Part shown: piece after piece, positions 47,801 to 60,170 of the stretch
Layout of the letters: each line of letters begins with the position of its first letter
Position numbering within the stretch: position 1 is the stretch's first letter
Assembly: GCA_020205615.1 (NCBI GenBank)
Contig: CM035173.1
Location: forward strand, 34,341,280 to 34,405,279
Direction: 5' to 3'
From: Panax quinquefolius
Taxonomy: Eukaryota > Streptophyta > Magnoliopsida > Apiales > Araliaceae
DNA length: 64,000 nucleotides
Made by a program: the position numbers and the translations under genes
The notes under the pieces: model-generated
What the model was told of the DNA's origin: nothing
The model's input: only the letters and a program-made list of their open reading frames with translations
The model's database searches: none

Positions 47801-50800
47801 CAAAACATAGAACATATAATAATCCAACAAGAATGCAACTTCAGAATATATATATATATATATATATAGAATATTCATCCTCAACAAATGCTTTAAAAAT
47901 TAAATTTCCATTATTCAATTACGTCAGACTGAAGTATCCGCTCCAAATGAAAACATTGGCCAAGTGGCTATGCTACATATGCAGATATGACTGCATCCTG
48001 GAAAAAAAACTACAAATTTAATTAATTTAGTAGTACCAACTGGTCAAGAAAAACTTGGATACATCTTTCAATTTTCATAATGCATTACAAAAAAACACAT
48101 AATTCTGGGGCCTGTAAAACCCTAGGCCCAGTCAATCAGGCTTTAACTTACTAAGCAGATACATGAATAAATCGAGGTGTTCCCATGTTTTCCTTTTTAT
48201 AATGGGAATGAGGAGCTGCCTCCGAGTAGCCTTCGCCTTAGCCCAAAAGCATATCTCACAAAAGGCTTAGAAACAAACACCTTATTTAATAACTAGATAA
48301 TTCCAAAAGGCCTCTTATTGTACACCGGGTAGTGCCTCAAAGACTGCACCTAATTATAATGTTACAACTTAGTTAAGAACATCAAAAATAACCATATGAA
48401 GTAGGCATTGGAAGAGTCTATGTCTCGAAGAGGCTAAAAGGGTAAAAGTTGTATGTGAGCCCTACCAATGGACTAATGGTTTATGAAAATCAGGTCACAT
48501 GAATTAGGGTAACAATATTATATCACTTCGCAAGAATCCACATAATCTTGTCTCCTCTTGAATTTGAATTGTTGAATTTAAGGCCATTCAGATTATCCAC
48601 AGGTTTAAAACTCCCTTTGTCCAAGAATGAGAGTCCCATTTCACTTTTTGTCCCTATACTTCGATGACATATCCCTGAGGAACACCAAAAATCATTGCGG
48701 ATATCCAGTTTCACAATTGCTAGATAGTTGATAGACACATAATTCATACATTTTATTATCCCTAATTTTGTCCTTTTAATTATATTAGTTTATTAAATTA
48801 ATATGTTTTATTTTATTTTGTAGGATTTAATATTTGTTGCAATAAAGTCAAAATCTTGGTGATCAAGCGATATTTAATGCTATTATTCATGTAAGGAATA
48901 TCCAAGAAGAATCCTACAAGGAGAAGGAAAGAGGCGGAACAATCTTGATCTGCGAGTCAAATCCAACAAGAGAAAGAAAAGTCTATCTAGAAGATCTCTT
49001 TGAGATGTTAATTGCCACTAGTAAGTGGAAACCTACATGGAAAGGGAAGAAAAGTGTCCAAGTTCAATGAACCTAAATTAGGGTTAAAAGAGAGGAAAGA
49101 GCATTAGGGGTTGTATTAATTTAGGTTAGGACTAGGAGTAGGAATAAATTACTTCTTCATTGTACGTTCGTTGGATGATCGTTAATTAAAGGGAGTTTTC
49201 TTATTTATTTTTAATCTTCTTCTTTTCTTTATTTTAATTAGTTTAATTATTTTCCATGTCTAGCTTATTTCTTTAATCTAGGATGAAGATGAAATTAAAT
49301 AATTATTCTTGATAATTTTTTTCATCTCTTCTATTATTTATGCTTTTATATTTAATTGATTCCGCATTCATGTTTCGTTATTGAAATACCTTCGTTTTAT
49401 AGTTCTTATGTGATTTTAAATTAATTAAGAGGTTTTTGATAGATTATTGTTAAGATATAAGTTTTTCATAAATCATAATCCATGTTTGCTCAAAGAAGTT
49501 TTGATGGGTTATAATTAATCATTAAAATTTCATAGTCTATGCTTGCCCACGTTAATTGTAAATTATTAAATTAAAGGGAAGGGAGATCAAAATCATATTT
49601 GAGTTATAAAAATAAAAGAGATTGAATTATATGTTATGTTTATTATTTAATGGATTCGGATTCCTCGATTGTTTCCTCATTATTAGTTTTCATATTCTAG
49701 TTAATCAATTTTCAATCTTTATTTCTAATTCGCCTAAAATAGATATTAATGATACATTAAAATTAATCTAGTCTCAGTGGTTTTGACCTATACTTGCTAG
49801 TTATTCAATTTGACACTGTGCACTTGCAATACATAATTTTAACACATCAATAGTCGTTCAGTATCATATCAAAGAACAAGAGAATTAAACAACAAATGAA
49901 TAGTGACTATTCAATGAACTAAAACTCACAGGATTCATCAAAAGCTCATCTTTGAAGTGTTTGTACTGAGACCTCTTCTTTGCCAATTCAGACGGCCAAA
50001 GCCCTCGATCGCTTGTCAGATAGCCCAATAACAACTGGAAACATTTAAAAGTTACAATTGAATAAATCCATAATCAAAAAAATTAACAGGTTGTCTATCC
50101 AAATGCACTTTTTTCACTTCTTCAATTGAAACAATGCATATTGCATTCAAACTATGTTTTCATCTAAAATTCAACAAAGTTAACAGGCACTTGAACAACA
50201 GTAGATACCTTCCACACTGTGCTTCGGATGCCAGCTCCATCAGGTATACCCTGTGATGCAAGTCTCCGCAATTCACTCATACTTATAACCTTCTTTGAAA
50301 TCTGCATTCAGCATAAAGCAATTATCAATGATCCGAAATACAAACAAACAAACAAAGAAAAACAAGAATTATGTGAGACAATGTGTGTGATAGGTCAATA
50401 AGGACAATAGATAGAAAATCTATACTAACTTGAGCAATAGAAATTAATGGGTTCTAAGAAACTTGATGTGGCAATAAGTTATCAGCCAATTGTCATTCAA
50501 TAACTAATTTTTATCAGCTAGTGTTAGTTTGATCTGATTATGTATCCAAAACATGTTTGTGTAGCATAAATGCATAATCAAGTAGAACTCATTTTACAAG
50601 GATGAGTATAGAAATGTAATCCATGAAAGGGAATAATAGTATTCAATTTCTTGTCAACTAGGCTGTTCAACTATTCTCTAATCTCTGTCATCTTTCTTTT
50701 CTCTCTCTTTTGGTTCATCTAGGTTAAGTATTAAAAAACTTGACAGAAAAGAAAATGAAAAAATATAAAATAGATTGTGCCTAATGCTAGTGTTGTACTT

Positions 50801-51676
50801 GATTTAGGTTTTATAGATTACATGCATCTGGATATTAAAATTTTAGCATTGTGCTTAATATTAGGTTTTATAGAAGTCCAAGTAGTCCCTCGGTCTCAAA
50901 TGAAAGTCTTTCTATATCTATAATCCCAAAAAGACAGTCCATTTCTAAAGATATGGATAAATTAAAAATTGAAATGGGCAGTGGATTTTCATTTGGGACA
51001 AAGGGAGTATATAAGTCTGAGGAATTAGTTTATACTGGTGGAATTATTTTGTTTTACTTTTCTTTTCTCTCCTTTTTCATTTTTCCTTCCTTTACCCTCA
51101 GTTTTCCAAATTCCAAAGAAATCCTTTATTGATGAAATCACCAAGCAGTTCTAGATTCTAATCTTCTTCTAATTTCTCAGCTTGTTTACTGTGAAAAATA
51201 CTCCAGAGATTTCAAGAAATTTTAACAGTCTTCCCCAATCTCAGGAAATTCAACAAGAAAAAAGATATTAATAGCAATGCAGAACATAAATTAGAGAAAG
51301 AGGAGGAGCTAATAACCTCTTGTAATAGCTGCGCCTGGCGAGAAATATCTTCAACCGAAGAGCTAGTAGAGCTCCCATTATACTCATGATCACTCACACT
51401 ATCACTCCCACACAACGGATCCCTAATTTCCGCCTTCACAGGCTCAGGCGGTTTAGTCACAGCGGGTGGCGCAACAGGAACAGACGAATCCACCGGGAAA
51501 TCAGTGGAAGTAGCGGCGGAGGACGAGCGAGTGGGCCGATTATAAACGTCGTCATCTGGTGGTGACGACGGTTGTGGAGGGGATGGTACCTGTGGCGTTG
51601 GTGACGGCGGCGGCGGCGGGGGAGCGGTGGACCAAAGAGAGCTGTTGAGCCAATCGGGAACTTGCTTTCTCACCAT
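41831..51676 (-). CDS. TBC-domain Rab GTPase-activating protein, TBC1D13-like
   Basis: Nine coding exons: 51317-51676, 50209-50301, 49930-50034, 47621-47773, 45967-46065, 45742-45870, 43912-44091, 42830-42946, 41831-41995. They total 1401 nt and 466 residues, all junctions in phase. Residues 18-43 are Pro-rich, and ~45-115 look disordered and Ser-rich. The TBC domain starts at LRRLASQGIPDGAGIRSTVWK (about 131-151). It has the arginine-finger motif IDRDVMRTHP (Arg251) and the glutamine-finger motif IRYVQGMNE (Gln291), then ADTFFCFVELLSGFRD, NPQFYAFRWITLLLTQEF and a C-terminal LLRVCCAMLILVRRRLL. Such proteins speed GTP hydrolysis by Rab GTPases in membrane traffic; both catalytic fingers are kept. 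The target Rab is unknown. Intron 5 (45871-45966) has a GC donor in the classic form CAG|GCAAGC. The other introns hold MITEs and a possible LTR remnant. The length fits plant homologues of roughly 450 residues. Confidence 0.94.
42997..43230. mobile_element. Stowaway-like MITE
   Basis: The ends CTCCTCCGTTCCACAAAAAG (left) and the complement of the right end share GTCC(C)ATTTGCTAAATTT in inverted orientation. TA flanks both ends. It lies in intron 7 of the TBC gene. Confidence 0.6.
44183..44215. repeat. (TC)n(AC)n microsatellite
   Basis: Runs of TC and CA units in intron 6 of the TBC gene. Confidence 0.75.
47847..47868. repeat. (AT)n microsatellite
   Basis: About eleven AT units in intron 3 of the TBC gene. 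Confidence 0.75.
48730..49850. mobile_element. Possible LTR remnant in TBC intron 3
   Basis: The block ACTGTGCACTTGCAATACA near 49813-49835, the preceding GTCTCAGTGGTTTTGACC-like text, and CCCTAATTTTGTCCTTTTAA near 48759 resemble the ends of plant gypsy LTRs as I know them. Exact termini and a target duplication were not found. No coding region is inside. Confidence 0.35.
50885..51007. mobile_element. Stowaway-like MITE
   Basis: The left end GTCCCTCGGTCTCAAATGAAA and the right end TTTCATTTGGGACAAAGGGAG are inverted counterparts, flanked by TA on both sides, about 123 bp in all. It lies in intron 1 of the TBC gene. Confidence 0.7.
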
Positions 51677-52327
51677 TTCCGATCTGAAAAAAAAAAGGAA
51701 TTAATCTTTCTTTCTAGAGTGGTGGTGTGGGATAGGGCTCGTTCGCGGAGGATTTCATTTGCAAAAGCTGGAGTTTTCTTCTCGTCATTGTCGTTGAAAC
51801 GAAAGAGGATGGGGAAGTTGCCAGGTAGATTATTACTTGACACGTTCCCGTTCGAGACTAACTTGGTCAAATATTAAGTTGTTTGGCAAAAACAAAAAAA
51901 GCAAATGTAATGTCTTCTAGTTTTGTCCGGTGACTCCAGCACTTCATTCCAAACTTTAGATGATTTATTAGGATAAACGAGCACTATATGAACGACGAAA
52001 TTTATCTTAAATTTTGAATGATTCAGATAATTTATTAAAATAAATAAAAAATTTAAAATTAGTTGTATTTTGTTAAATAAATTTTACCTCTCTTCTATTT
52101 TAGCACTCTTTTTATTATTGTCATTTTTAATAATTTACTAATCTTTACATTTAATTTTAACTTGTAAGTTATTATGAGTAGAAACACTTTTATAATTTAT
52201 TTTAACTTAATTTGTAACTTATAAGTCAAATTGATGTGAAGTATTTTTACTTCAATTTATATTTTAAGAGAATTGATATTTTCATATAAAAAACTAATAT
52301 TTCTACAAGACTTGTAGACATATCAAT
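51677..52327. promoter_or_regulatory. Upstream region of the TBC gene
   Basis: 5' UTR and promoter of the minus-strand TBC gene should lie here. I see no clear TATA box or other site. Opposing open frames at 51662-51877 and 51670-51870 are not supported as genes. Confidence 0.4.
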
Positions 52328-53410
52328 TGTAAGACCCCAACTTTTATGAATAGAAATTAATTTATCTCGAATTATATTTTTGGATATTATGGTGTGGATA
52401 TTAGTTAATGTTATAGTTGTGGGTAATATTTATAAATTTTGCAAAAAGTAAGTTAGTGGTTATATAATATTCGATTAATTTGGGAATATTCGCTTTTAAT
52501 GGGAATATTACGATACAAGACAATCATTGGTGGACCCCACGGAAGTATTGTCTTAGTTAGAAAACGACATAATTATCTTTTATAAAAATAATGGCGGTAG
52601 TATTACTGTTAAAACTGTTGAACTACCCAATAGAAAAGAAATGAATGTCGCATTGGTTGCATAAGAAAGACACCGGTATTGATTATTGATGCTTACGTGA
52701 GAAGTCACTCAATTATTGCTACTGATGATTGTTGATCATATCTCTCATATTATTGATTGAGTTATTATCACATAAGTATCATCTACATAATATTTTATAT
52801 ATTATTAAATCAATAATTGAGACGACAAAGTTATTCATATTATTAAATTACAATATTTACAATGTCTAAAAAGTTCACAAGGAGAGGTTTGGTCACCTAA
52901 TCAATTGCTTAATGAGAGAGAAATCCTTATTGAAAAGCCCTCTCTTTTCTGGGAACGACCTGGTTGTTAGATATTGTGAATTATAATATTAATGGTGAAT
53001 AAGTTCGTGTTGATTAGAGATGAATTTGATAGTTCCATTATGTTGGAATTATTTGTGTTAGTGAAAATCGATATTTATTTCGATAATAATTAATGTCTGG
53101 AGATTATATTGTTCAATCGAGTATTCAGGGCACTTTTCTTGTCGAGTTACTATTTATGAGTTACTATTCATGAGTTACTATTCACAAGTTACTATTGAGT
53201 CACATTTACTTACTATTAGGGGAGTTGGTGCAAGATTGATGATACTTGCATGACTAAGTTAAAGATGGAGGTACTATATTGTAATTAATTTTCACATGTT
53301 TAAAACTATTAATTCACATGATTTACTATTAGGGGAGTTGGTGCAAGTTTGATAATACTCGGATGACTGAATTAAAAATGAAAGAAAAGTTGGAGGTATT
53401 GTACTGTAAT
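52328..53410 (+). mobile_element. Left part of an outer LTR (family A-like)
   Basis: It starts TGTAAGACCCCAACTTTTAT and follows the family A LTR for about 650 bp with substitutions, then carries TTACTATTCA repeats. It ends at the target site of element 3. The last 220 bp contain a direct repeat of about 100-130 bp (TTACTATTAGGGGAGTTGGT at about 53201 and 53321). The LTR resumes after element 3 at 62965. Confidence 0.72.
53406..53410. repeat. Target site duplication of element 3, left
   Basis: GTAAT immediately before the LTR start TGTGACGCCCCC at 53411, matched by GTAAT at 62960-62964. Confidence 0.85.
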
Positions 53411-56207
53411 TGTGACGCCCCCAAAATAGGTATACATCACCTATTACGAGTTACAAATACGGCATGTAAACAACTACAACTTTATTATTACAACAAGAAA
53501 GCGTGAGTTTGAATACAAATATTATCTTCTGTATAATATCTATACTCAAATAAATCTTCATCACATTTATTGATACATTATTTTACAATAATGGTGAGGA
53601 CTACTAAACAATCCTTTCTAAAACCTTCATTCCATACCCCGACTCGCACTCGCTTATATTCTCGCCTCGAGAAAAATGGAACAAAAGGAAAAGGGTGAGC
53701 TCAACTAGCTCAATTTCAAGAATAATATTATGACTAAGATAATGTACAACAAATTATCGTTAGTCTTCAACAGGAAAATATAATGTAATACAATAGACAA
53801 CAAATTTTAAATCAATATTCATAATGAAATAATAATTCATTAGAAGAGTTAAGTAGAGAATGCAAACTACTATCTTCTATGTATGAATTTAAAAGTTCAT
53901 CGCTCATCTTTTATCCTCGTAACATCAATCAATATACATCCGAATCAAATATTCATCTTTGACTACTGTGCCAAAGATATTCATCAATTGGTCATGTTCA
54001 TTTAAACACCGCTCATCTTTGCACTACGGGCCAAAGATATTCTTCAGAAATCATTCATCTTTGCACCACTGTGCCAAAGATATTCTTAAGAAATCATTCA
54101 TCTTGCACTATGTGCCAAAAAGATATTCCATAATATCATCATTTAAGACCGAGGATGATGAAAATATTTTTTAAAGAAACGAATCCAATTGAAACAAAAT
54201 GACAAGGATTAAGGATTAAGGATTCGTACTTGGTTTTATCCACGCCCAAAAATACCTCAAAAATAATCATAGTGGTGTAAAATTCAAGAATGATCAAAAT
54301 ATGGATACAATCGTAGCTAGTATCCGAATAGATATTTTGGACAAAAGAAGAAATTTTATTTTTCTAATTGAATAAGATCAGATACGTGAATAGTCGTGAT
54401 ACGTGAATAAGTAACTCGACACCAAAAGATAGAAATTCCACAAAAACATCTTCACGCTTACATGAATAGTACTCGTGAATAAGAACTCGTGAATAAGAAC
54501 TCATAAATAAGAACTTCGTGAATAAGAACTCATGAATAAGAACCCATGAATAGTAACCCGACATGAAAAAGTTCCAAATTTGATAAAAACTTCAGATCAA
54601 CATTTCAAAGATAATGATATTGAAGAAATAATATCATTACAAAAAATAATATCCCTTACCTCGAAAGATCAAGATTTTAAATAAAAAAACAGGATATAAA
54701 GGCTATGACTTGGACTTGCAGACCGATATAGCAATACTCAAAGTATACTCAAAATACTCACAAGAATACGCCGATAAATATAGAGAGAAAACTTCGATTT
54801 CGGTGTGATTTTCAATTCTAACTTAAGACCCTATTTATAGGAAAACGCTTGTAACACCAAAGCAGAAAATTTAATATAATATTAATATTTATTTTCCAAA
54901 ACCTCATACGCACACTTTCCAACTGAATTCAGCTCCTACACATGTTAAATGAGGCCACCTAAACATTCCAAAAACGTTTTTCCTATTTTAAATATTTTAA
55001 ACTTCCAAAAATCAATTATTTCGGAGCTTCGGAACTTCAATAATTCATAATAAATAGCCCTTTCATCAGAAAATTCGAATCTCACGAGTTTTTATAGGAA
55101 ATTCAATTCTCTACAACTTTGCAGAAGAAAGTTTTTCCAAATTCCAAATAGAAATTGACCGAAATCCACAAACGGGCGATTTTACAGGCTATAATCAAAT
55201 TTCAGTCAATAAATGGGGTCCACCGACATGTTTAACATGTTTTAAACATTTATTGAAACAAAAATACTCTTCCTCCTCGTATACTCATATATCCCACATT
55301 CGTTGTAAAAATATCACCATTATTATATTATTAAAATATAATAATATATTTAAATGAATTATTTTATCAGAAAAAGATAAAATTTCAATTTTCAACAATT
55401 GTCACCATAAAAATTTCTCCATCTATATCCACATAAAATCAATATTTTCTCATCATATGAATCAATAATTAATTATTCGCAAATAATATTATAGAATCAC
55501 AATATCGACAACTGTGCAATTCCTCAGAAAGAGGGGCTTTCCAATAAGAATTTCTTCTTACTGCTGCACATGCAATTAGGTGACCAAACCTCTCCTTGAT
55601 GTAAATTTCTAGACATTGCCAATAATGTTATCTAATAATATTATTAGGATAATATGAATTATTGCTTCGATAATGAAAGATACTTGTGTAATGACAATTA
55701 TTGAAACAACAAAGAATATAAAATATCAACGCAAAGAATTATTAACTCAATAAAAATATCGAATAAAGAATTATCAGTAACCATTATTGAGTAGTGCCTT
55801 CTTCTACGTAAGAATCAATAATTGGTGCAATACCGAAAGTCCACTTGTTCAACAACGCAGATTAGTGTGTTTTAACCAACGGGTATTCCAACAAGATAAT
55901 CTGTGAATAACTACGCCTGTTATTTAAAAACAACTTATATTTGTCGTTTTTTTTCATCCAATCGCTTTTTCAGTTATGGGTCCACACATGGTCGCTAGCA
56001 TCGTCGCATTTAATATTCCGACAAAGCATTTAATATTCCACGACCAAACGAATATTCCCAACGATAATGAATATTTTATAACCACTGCTTATTTTGAAAT
56101 ATTTGCGTATTTAACCCTTAACTATCCACATTAATCAAATCAACCCTTACTATTTCAAAATAATAAATAAAGGAAATTCCTTTTATTTAAAAATTTTGGG
56201 TCTTACA
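53411..56207 (-). repeat. 3' LTR of element 3 (family B)
   Basis: 2797 bp; starts on the minus strand at 56207 with TGTAAGACCCAAAA and ends at 53411 with GGGGGCGTCACA. It carries a TATA box at 54832, GTGAATA repeats at 54380-54560 and three or four hairpin units at 53960-54130. It is highly similar to the 5' LTR. Differences are mostly short indels and substitutions at CG-containing words. Confidence 0.88.
54832..54839 (-). promoter_or_regulatory. LTR TATA box (element 3, 3' LTR)
   Basis: TATAAATA on the minus strand in TTCCTATAAATAGGGTC. Confidence 0.6.
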
Positions 56208-56219
56208 ACCTCCCTCCTT
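56208..56219 (-). other. Polypurine tract, element 3
   Basis: AAGGAGGGAGGT on the minus strand directly precedes the 3' LTR. Confidence 0.75.
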
Positions 56220-56229
56220 ATGAAATTTC

Positions 56230-57765
56230 GTCCTCGAAATCGACGTGACGCATACGGTGTTTCAAAAGGTGAGGATACTCGCTTTCATTTCCGATTTCCA
56301 ATTCCCTGTGTCATTTCCTCTATAGCATGATTCCTCCACAAAACTTTAACTTGTGGTATGACCTTTCTTGGCGTAGGACATGCTCCTTCCTATCCAAGAT
56401 CTTGACAGTACCTCTCATACACGTTAAGTCTTCTATTTATCTCGTCTGGGGTTTCTAACTCAATAACGTGGTTCGGTCTTTCACATATTTACGAAATATG
56501 ATATGTGAAACACATTATGAACACGAGACATACTTGGAGGTAACGCAAGTCTATAGGCTACATTTCCTACTCGGTCAAGAATTTGAAATGGATCGATAAA
56601 TCGTGGATTGAGCTTTTCTCTCTCCCCAAATCTTGTAACTCCCTTCCATGGAGCAACTCGCAATAATACATGATCCCCTACACTAAATTCCACGTCATTT
56701 CGATGAAGATTCGCATAACTCTTTTGTCGATCTTGTGCCGCTTTGTATACGTTGTCGAATCATTTGGATCTTTTCAAGTGAGTATATACGCATTTAACTC
56801 GGGTCCCAACAATGTTGCTTCACCCACCTCATCCCAACATATCGATAACGACATTTTCATCCATATAATGCTTCAAATGGAACCATGCCTATATTTGTTT
56901 AATAACTATTGTTGTATGAGAATTCCACCAATGGCAAGTACTTATCCCAACTTCCTTTGAAATCTAGGACATGTAGTTTTAATATATCTTCAAGAGTTTG
57001 AGTAGTCCTTTTCGATTGCCCATCCGTTTGAGGATGGTATGCCAAAGATAATCAGAATTGTGCCCATAGCTTTTTGCAAGCTAACCCAAAATCTTGAAGT
57101 GAATCTTGGGTCACTATCCAAACTATGGATACAGGCATGCCATGCAACCTCACAATCTCATTCACGTATACATACTAGCAAGACGTTCAAGGAATAAGTC
57201 TCCGTGTCGGCAAGAAATGAAAGCGATTTGGTTAATCTATCAACAATGACCCAAATAAGATTGATGCCTTGAGAAACCGTAGGAAGACCGTAACAAAATC
57301 CATGGTAATGTGTTCCCACTTCCATTCAAGGAATCTCAAGTGGTTGCAACGGACCCTTAGGTACTAGATGCTCCGCCTTTACACGTTAGCAAGTTAAACA
57401 CATCGAGATAAACTTTGCAATCTCTCTCTTCATATTGTTCCACCAAAATGTATGTCAAGATCACGATACATTTTAGTACTTCCAGGATGGATTGCAAATG
57501 GCGATTGTGTGCCTCCATCATAATCTTGTACTTCAAATCGTAGTCGTTAGGAACACAAAGTCAGAGTGGACTCAAGTATTCCTTCTTCATCAATTCTCGC
57601 TTCCTAATAGCTCCTTCTTGTACTTTCTTCTTCATACGATCGCTCCCGCCTCGGCCGCTTGAGCAACCTTAACTTTTCTATTAAAGTGGCTCTCTGCGCG
57701 TATACTTGACATCATCGCACTCGTTCCCAAGATATGATCTTCTACTCAATGCGCCGCCTACCACG
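56230..57765 (-). pseudogene. Integrase remnant, element 3
   Basis: Similar along its length to the integrase of element 1 but broken in many places. The end of RNase H (ALSRRSY) is at about 57720-57760, the zinc module at about 57400-57560, the core at about 57000-57350 and the C-terminal part at 56481-56693. That last part is open, with GDHVLLRVAPWKG and VHNVFHIS. Numerous single-base indels prevent any long frame. Confidence 0.75.
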
Positions 57766-57789
57766 CTCGCTTTTACCAGGATGGTATGG

Positions 57790-58540
57790 TTTAGAACATG
57801 TCTTTGAAATGAGTCTCCTCTTGAGTTCTTCAAGCTCTTCCCACATTCCTCGCTTCCATTCGAATTTTGTATCTCTACGAGTCATTTGCGTTAATGGAAT
57901 AGCGATTCGAGAATATCCTTCAACGAATCTCCGATAATAACCAACTAAGCTTCTGAAAGCTACGCTTTCGATAATCGACTTAGTTGTTTCTCAACCGTGA
58001 CTCATATCCCAATCTTGGATAAGACGTCACAATGACACCTATCGATTCTTACTATCGCATTTAATACGACGCCCCTATAGAGAGTCTCGCTTAGGTGAAT
58101 TCCACAAAGGAAGTCACAAAATAAAGGCTCAGTACCAAATTTATAGTTGAATTTTTAACTCCTCAAGTTCAATAGAGCCATTCGATATGAGATTTTAGAA
58201 ATGAGTTTGCACGGGTTCAAAGTCGATACAAAATTTAATATCGTGCTTTGGGAGTAAGCCAAGAAATTCTTCAGAAATACGTCAGAAAAATCAATAACAA
58301 CAGAATATTATTCAAATCGACGTGTCTTTATTCAAATCCATAATATGGACTAAGAAAACTTAACATCCGTAATAAACGAATGACTTCATGGCTTGATATA
58401 AAAATGTTTGACTACAATGGTTTGATTGCTTGAATTGAATAACAAAGTTGCTTAGGAATATGAAAACTAACAACCTTACAAAAGCAATCAATTTGGCATG
58501 ATGAGTAGTTAACCTTAAAATCACATCAAAAGCAAATATC
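57790..58540 (-). pseudogene. Reverse transcriptase/RNase H remnant with large deletion, element 3
   Basis: The leader before reverse transcriptase is at about 58150-58520. The tail [18 protein letters not shown] block is at about 57880-57960. Between them, where element 1 has ~500 bp of catalytic core including FIDD, only about 120 bp of unrelated sequence (58020-58140) is present. A second loss removes most of RNase H between about 57775 and 57760. The element could not make its own polymerase. Confidence 0.75.
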
Positions 58541-58579
58541 TCTATAGAAATAAGGTTAATGTGTAATGTGATAGTGCCA

Positions 58580-58830
58580 ACTTGAATCAAGCAAGATTTT
58601 TAAACAACGGATGTAATGAAAGTTTCTCCTAATGGAGTCTCCACAGATAGGTCAAAGTTTAATTTCTCCGTAGTCAAGTTCAAACGTTGAGCGCAAGTAA
58701 GAGAGATAAAAGAATGGGTGTAGAACCAATATCTAGTAAGGTATATACTTCGCAAGAATTTATAATTAACTAACCTGTCTATAACTTCGTTGGGTTTCTC
58801 GATTTTGACCAAACCACAACAAACGCTCTT
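58580..58830 (-). pseudogene. Retropepsin-like protease remnant, element 3
   Basis: The frame 58812-58600 keeps THSFISLTCAQRLNLTTEKL and LSVETPLGETFITS. Around the active site (about 58715-58735) the natural frame reads DIGST, as in element 1, and is interrupted by an extra base. Confidence 0.65.
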
Positions 58831-58839
58831 CCTAATCGT

Positions 58840-60000
58840 TGACTTTGACTTTTCTCGATAGTCTTTTGAGTCACCGTCTCATTGAACTAGGTTTCGCCAT
58901 CGCATAATCTCGAGCGATATGTCCTTCCTTTCCACAATTATAGCATACCTTGAATCTGTTGTGGGCGCTTTGACCGATATGTCCTCTTTTCCGTGATTTG
59001 TAGCATACGACCGGTGGTCGTTCTCCTCCCTTAAAACTAGTCACCATCGGGCGCCGACGTCTTCACATGGTCGTTGTTGAATCTCCTCTTTTAAAATCTC
59101 CTCCCACTCGCTTCTTCTATTTTCATGGCCACGATTACCACCGAGTGGTTACCGCCTTTGTCAGATTCTTCTTTCTTCGCCGGGTTATCGTTATTCGATG
59201 ATCGCTATCTTGAGATGATCCTCGGTTATGGTCCCGGTTGAACGTACTCGTTATCTCTTTCTAACAATCGAGCCCCTCGCTGACAACATCCGGATAGAGA
59301 GAAAATTTATGAGAAATGAGATATCGACGTATGTCGGGTTTCAAACCCTCTAAACATCCGCGTCATACGTTCCTCATTCTCCACCAAATGAGGTGCAAAC
59401 TCGATAACTCCATGAACTTCGCGCCAGTCTTTGGGACACCGCCATGTTATTATTCGCTTTCTAGTCTAATAAACTCCACTTCCTTCATACGACGAATACT
59501 TTCGTGGAAGTACTTGTCATTGAATCTGCTTTCAAACGTCTCCCACGACATGCCGAAAAAGCACGGTGGATGGGTACGCTTCACGATTCCCACCAAGAAT
59601 CGCCGCCATTTTAACATAAAGGTGGCGAATGGAACTTTCTGTTTCTCCGCATCCCAAGACATCGAATATCTTGGTAATTTGTTTTGACCCACGTCTCCGC
59701 CTTTAATCGGATCCGCTTTCCCTGCACTCGTGGTCCCAACTCTTTGAACCGCTCACGTGACCACCCGTGAATTGCTATCATTTCCTCCTCAGATTTTGTA
59801 CACGAAGTCTCCTCGTCGATTTTGCATGAACCGCAAAAAGCTTCTAAACATCCCCTCGCTCATCATCTGCTTTCGGTGGTGTTGTTCACAGGAGGAACAT
59901 TGCCACTGCAGACGCTCTCCTCGCTGGTAAAGACAGCATCTCCACGGCCTCATTTACTCCACTTGTTAATATTCTCACGACACATTCTCAAACATCGTCA
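58840..60000 (-). pseudogene. Gag remnant, element 3
   Basis: The gag domain is visible at about 59450-59700 (EKQKVPFATFML, then FNDKYFHESIRRMKEVEFIR). Nucleocapsid knuckles are at about 58890-59010: one is damaged, and the other, CYNCGKEGHIARDY, lacks the last Cys. Multiple indels break the frame. The N-terminal third (59700-60000) is very degenerate. Confidence 0.7.
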
Positions 60001-60154
60001 TAAAACAAGGGTTAATTAAGGAAATCAATATATCACATAATATCCCTATATACTAACTAACTAACAAATAAGCTTAGGTAGGACACACTAGCAAGGATTT
60101 ACTGCTCTCTCCTCCTAGTTCTATTCCCCGATCTCCGCCAGAGATCATATCCCT

Positions 60155-60170
60155 AAGCTTTGATACCAAC
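60155..60170 (-). other. Primer binding site, element 3
   Basis: On the minus strand TTGGTATCAAAGCTT follows the 5' LTR end, complementary to initiator tRNA-Met. Confidence 0.8.

Noticed and set aside
51662..51877. Opposed frames upstream of the TBC start
   Set aside because: They overlap the 5' UTR and start codon of a well-supported gene and have no domain.
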